Positions 6,387-7,674 of a stretch of 7,674 bases of DNA are shown here, in pieces. Source of the stretch: Actinomycetota bacterium. GTDB lineage: Bacteria; Actinomycetota; Acidimicrobiia; Acidimicrobiales; Ilumatobacteraceae. The number at the start of each line of letters is the position of its first letter. Position 1 is the stretch's first letter. Made by a program: the position numbers and the translations under genes. The notes beneath the pieces are model-generated. The model saw only the letters and a list, made by a program, of their open reading frames with translations, was not told the DNA's origin and made no database searches. The stretch is from contig VERK01000103.1 of NCBI GenBank assembly GCA_018882725.1, positions 1 to 7,674 of the forward strand. The letters are read 5' to 3'.

Positions 6387-6390
6387 AGCG

Positions 6391-6396
6391 TAGATT
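6391..6396 (+). promoter_or_regulatory. Predicted -10 box of the PAP2 gene (leaderless)
   Basis: TAGATT is followed by CCAGGC (6 nt) and the GTG start at 6403, the same TANNNT-N6-GTG layout as three minus-strand genes. The palindrome at 6359-6386 ends 4 nt upstream of the box, in the place of a -35 element. Confidence 0.6.
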
Positions 6397-6402
6397 CCAG
6401 GC

Positions 6403-7305
6403 GTGGAAACTGCGGCGACCGAAGCCGTACCGGCTCGTGTTCACCGCACGTACTGGTGGAAAGAGGCGCTCATCATGGGCGCCTTCTACGTGGTGTACTC
6501 CTGGACCCGCAATCTCTTCGGCTCGTCGCACATCGCCGCCGACGGCATTCCCGAACAGGCCTTCAACAACGCCGAGCGTCTCATTCGACTCGAACGCCTC
6601 GTGGGCCTCTATCACGAAGAGAGTGTGCAGGACTGGTTCCTCAGTTGGGACTGGTTCATCCGCTTCTGGAACGTCTACTACGGCACCGCGCACTTCGTGG
6701 TCACTCTCGGAGTGTTCTGGATCTTGTTCTTCAAGCGGCCCGGAGTGTTCCCTCAATGGCGCAACACGCTTGCCATCACCACCGCCCTCGGCATCGTCGG
6801 CTTCTCGCTGTTCCCGGTGATGCCACCGCGTCTGCTCGACGCACCGTGCCCCGATCCGGTTCGCGGGGGCTACGGCGGCGCTTGCATCGAGAGTCCGTTG
6901 CGTGACACGGGTGCCGATGGACTCGTGGGCACCGAGGACGACGGCACGTTCGGATTCGTCGACACGCTGCCCGAGTACGGCGCCGCGCTGTGGACCTTCG
7001 ACTCCGACACCATGAAGTCGATCTCCAATCAGTACGCCGCCATGCCAAGCATGCACATCGGATGGGCCAGTTGGTGTGCGTTCGCGATGTGGCCGCTCTT
7101 GCGGCGACGCTGGACCAAGGTCGCCATGCTCTTGTATCCGGCCGCCACACTCTTCTGCATCGTGGTCACCGGCAACCACTACTGGATCGACGGCGTCGGT
7201 GGTCAGCTGGCTCTCGGTGTGGGTGCGTTGCTCGGTTGGGGGCTCCATCGTTGGAACCAGAACCGCCTCGACCGCAAGCACGAGGCCCAGTTCGCGAGTA
7301 CCTGA
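6403..7305 (+). CDS. PAP2-superfamily membrane phosphatase/phosphotransferase (Aur1/Ipt1-like, PAP2_3)
   Basis: This 300-aa integral membrane protein has about six hydrophobic segments (near 21-38, 84-110, 121-140, 214-233, 239-257 and 262-282). The PAP2 catalytic signatures are present: PPRLL (141-145), NQYAAMPSMHIGWASW (209-224, containing the SMH core with H218) and GNHYWIDGVGG (257-267, with H259 and D263). The 'QxAAMPSxHxGW' plus 'NHYxxD' form matches the PAP2_3 / inositol-phosphotransferase-like branch (PF14378). Members act on lipid phosphates or transfer phospho-head groups at the outer membrane face, and the exact substrate is unknown. Residues 146-183 form an insertion between PPRLL and GFVDTLPEYG that carries C149, C161 and an acidic Asp/Gly stretch. 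The start is GTG 6403, immediately behind a -10 box; no other in-frame start fits better. The gene is divergent from the MFS gene and followed codirectionally by dxs after 69 nt. Confidence 0.87.
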   Translation: METAATEAVPARVHRTYWWKEALIMGAFYVVYSWTRNLFGSSHIAADGIPEQAFNNAERLIRLERLVGLYHEESVQDWFLSWDWFIRFWNVYYGTAHFVVTLGVFWILFFKRPGVFPQWRNTLAITTALGIVGFSLFPVMPPRLLDAPCPDPVRGGYGGACIESPLRDTGADGLVGTEDDGTFGFVDTLPEYGAALWTFDSDTMKSISNQYAAMPSMHIGWASWCAFAMWPLLRRRWTKVAMLLYPAATLFCIVVTGNHYWIDGVGGQLALGVGALLGWGLHRWNQNRLDRKHEAQFAST

Positions 7306-7359
7306 CCAGCCAGCGGTCACACGCCCGATTCGGGCCGGGCGCTCGATCGGAACCAGGGC

Positions 7360-7365
7360 TAGCGT
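7360..7365 (+). promoter_or_regulatory. Possible -10 box of dxs
   Basis: TAGCGT lies 9 nt before the dxs ATG at 7375. A start 6-7 nt downstream would leave a leader of only 2-3 nt, so the transcript would be almost leaderless. There is no convincing Shine-Dalgarno; GACATCGCC precedes the ATG. This is weaker than the four GTG cases because the spacing differs. Confidence 0.4.
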
Positions 7366-7374
7366 GACATCGCC

Positions 7375-7674
7375 ATGTCCCTGGACTCGATTCGTCAGCC
7401 GAGCGATCTGCGTCGGATGTCGTACCCCGAACTCGACGAACTCGCCGGAGAGATTCGCGATTTCATCGTGCGGGCCGTGGCCGACAACGGCGGCCATCTC
7501 GGGTCGAACCTGGGCGCGGTCGAACTGACTCTCGCTCTGCATCGCGTATTCGACTCGCCGCGCGACGCAATTCTCTGGGACACCGGCCACCAGGCCTACG
7601 TGCACAAGATCGTCACCGGTCGGGCCGATCGCTTCGCATCGTTGCGCCAGGCCGACGGACTCTCGGGCTACCCC
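7375..7674 (+). CDS. dxs: 1-deoxy-D-xylulose-5-phosphate synthase, N-terminal part (runs off the window)
   Basis: The first 100 codons are present and stay open to the window edge. The full enzyme is normally about 620-650 aa. Dxs condenses pyruvate with glyceraldehyde 3-phosphate using thiamine diphosphate and Mg2+, the entry step of the MEP isoprenoid pathway (also feeding thiamine and pyridoxal synthesis in many bacteria). The N-terminal signature is clear: LRRMSYPELDELAGEIRDF (12-30), GGHLGSNLGAVELTLALH (39-56), WDTGHQAYVHKIVTGR (68-83) and RFASLRQADGLSGYP (86-100). H41 and H72 match the conserved ThDP-site histidines, and HK at 77-78 is also conserved. The start at ATG 7375 gives MSLDSIRQPSDLRRM, the usual N-terminus length. 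The gap before it (7306-7374) holds a possible -10 box but no recognisable riboswitch. Confidence 0.95.
   Translation, partial: MSLDSIRQPSDLRRMSYPELDELAGEIRDFIVRAVADNGGHLGSNLGAVELTLALHRVFDSPRDAILWDTGHQAYVHKIVTGRADRFASLRQADGLSGYP

Noticed and set aside
7322..7341. CGCCCG ... CGGGCG inverted repeat downstream of the PAP2 gene as a terminator
   Set aside because: The 6-bp stem with an 8-nt loop has no following T-tract and competes with other short pairings. In GC-rich sequence this is expected by chance.
7306..7374. Possible riboswitch or thiamine box upstream of dxs
   Set aside because: Only 69 nt lie between the genes. No THI-box core or other conserved aptamer segment could be found by eye.
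6385..7605. 406-codon open frame on the minus strand opposite the PAP2 gene and dxs
   Set aside because: It covers two clearly recognised genes and the intergenic promoter between them, and its His/Glu/Val-rich product has no motif.

Overview
The window is GC-rich and densely coding, with short intergenic gaps. Several genes start with GTG directly behind an actinobacterial-type -10 hexamer (TANNNT). The protein set (PF06475-like glycolipid-binding protein, FmdB-like small protein with a serine tail, PAP2_3-type membrane phosphatase, GTG-started GalU) points to a high-GC actinomycete. Class Acidimicrobiia (Ilumatobacter-like) is my best guess, but it is an inference from remembered protein similarity and was not tested.

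Layout, left to right. The 3' end of a putative glycolipid-binding-domain gene (3-206, +) runs convergently into galU (215-1087, -). A 38-bp gap carrying two back-to-back promoters separates galU from a small FmdB-family gene (1126-1461, +) that has lost all four zinc-binding cysteines and ends in a serine-rich tail. That gene converges on a leftward block transcribed in the order MFS transporter (6339-5074), tldD (5064-3673), tldE/pmbA (3676-2324) and uppP (2306-1476). These genes are spaced by 9 nt, by a 4-nt ATGA overlap and by 17 nt, so they probably form an operon with an internal promoter at tldD. A 63-bp divergent gap with a large imperfect palindrome then leads to a PAP2/Aur1-like membrane phosphatase (6403-7305, +). 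The start of dxs (7375 to the window edge, +) follows after 69 nt.

Functionally this is mostly housekeeping. TldD/TldE form a two-subunit metalloprotease. UppP recycles the undecaprenyl carrier, Dxs opens the MEP isoprenoid pathway that feeds that carrier, and GalU makes UDP-glucose for surface glycans. The PAP2 protein is a probable lipid-phosphate phosphatase or phosphotransferase. The loose theme is envelope and polyprenyl-lipid metabolism. I see no mobile element, CRISPR array, RNA gene or defence system, and no clearly new multi-gene system.

The most notable signals are small. Four GTG starts lie exactly 6 nt behind a TANNNT box, which predicts leaderless mRNAs. The galU and fmdB-like promoters interlock. 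The MFS stop codon doubles as part of the tldD -10. The MFS/PAP2 gap holds an operator-like palindrome. The FmdB-like protein has no cysteines, and the PAP2 protein carries a Cys-bracketed acidic insertion. There is no gene-free stretch over 300 bases.
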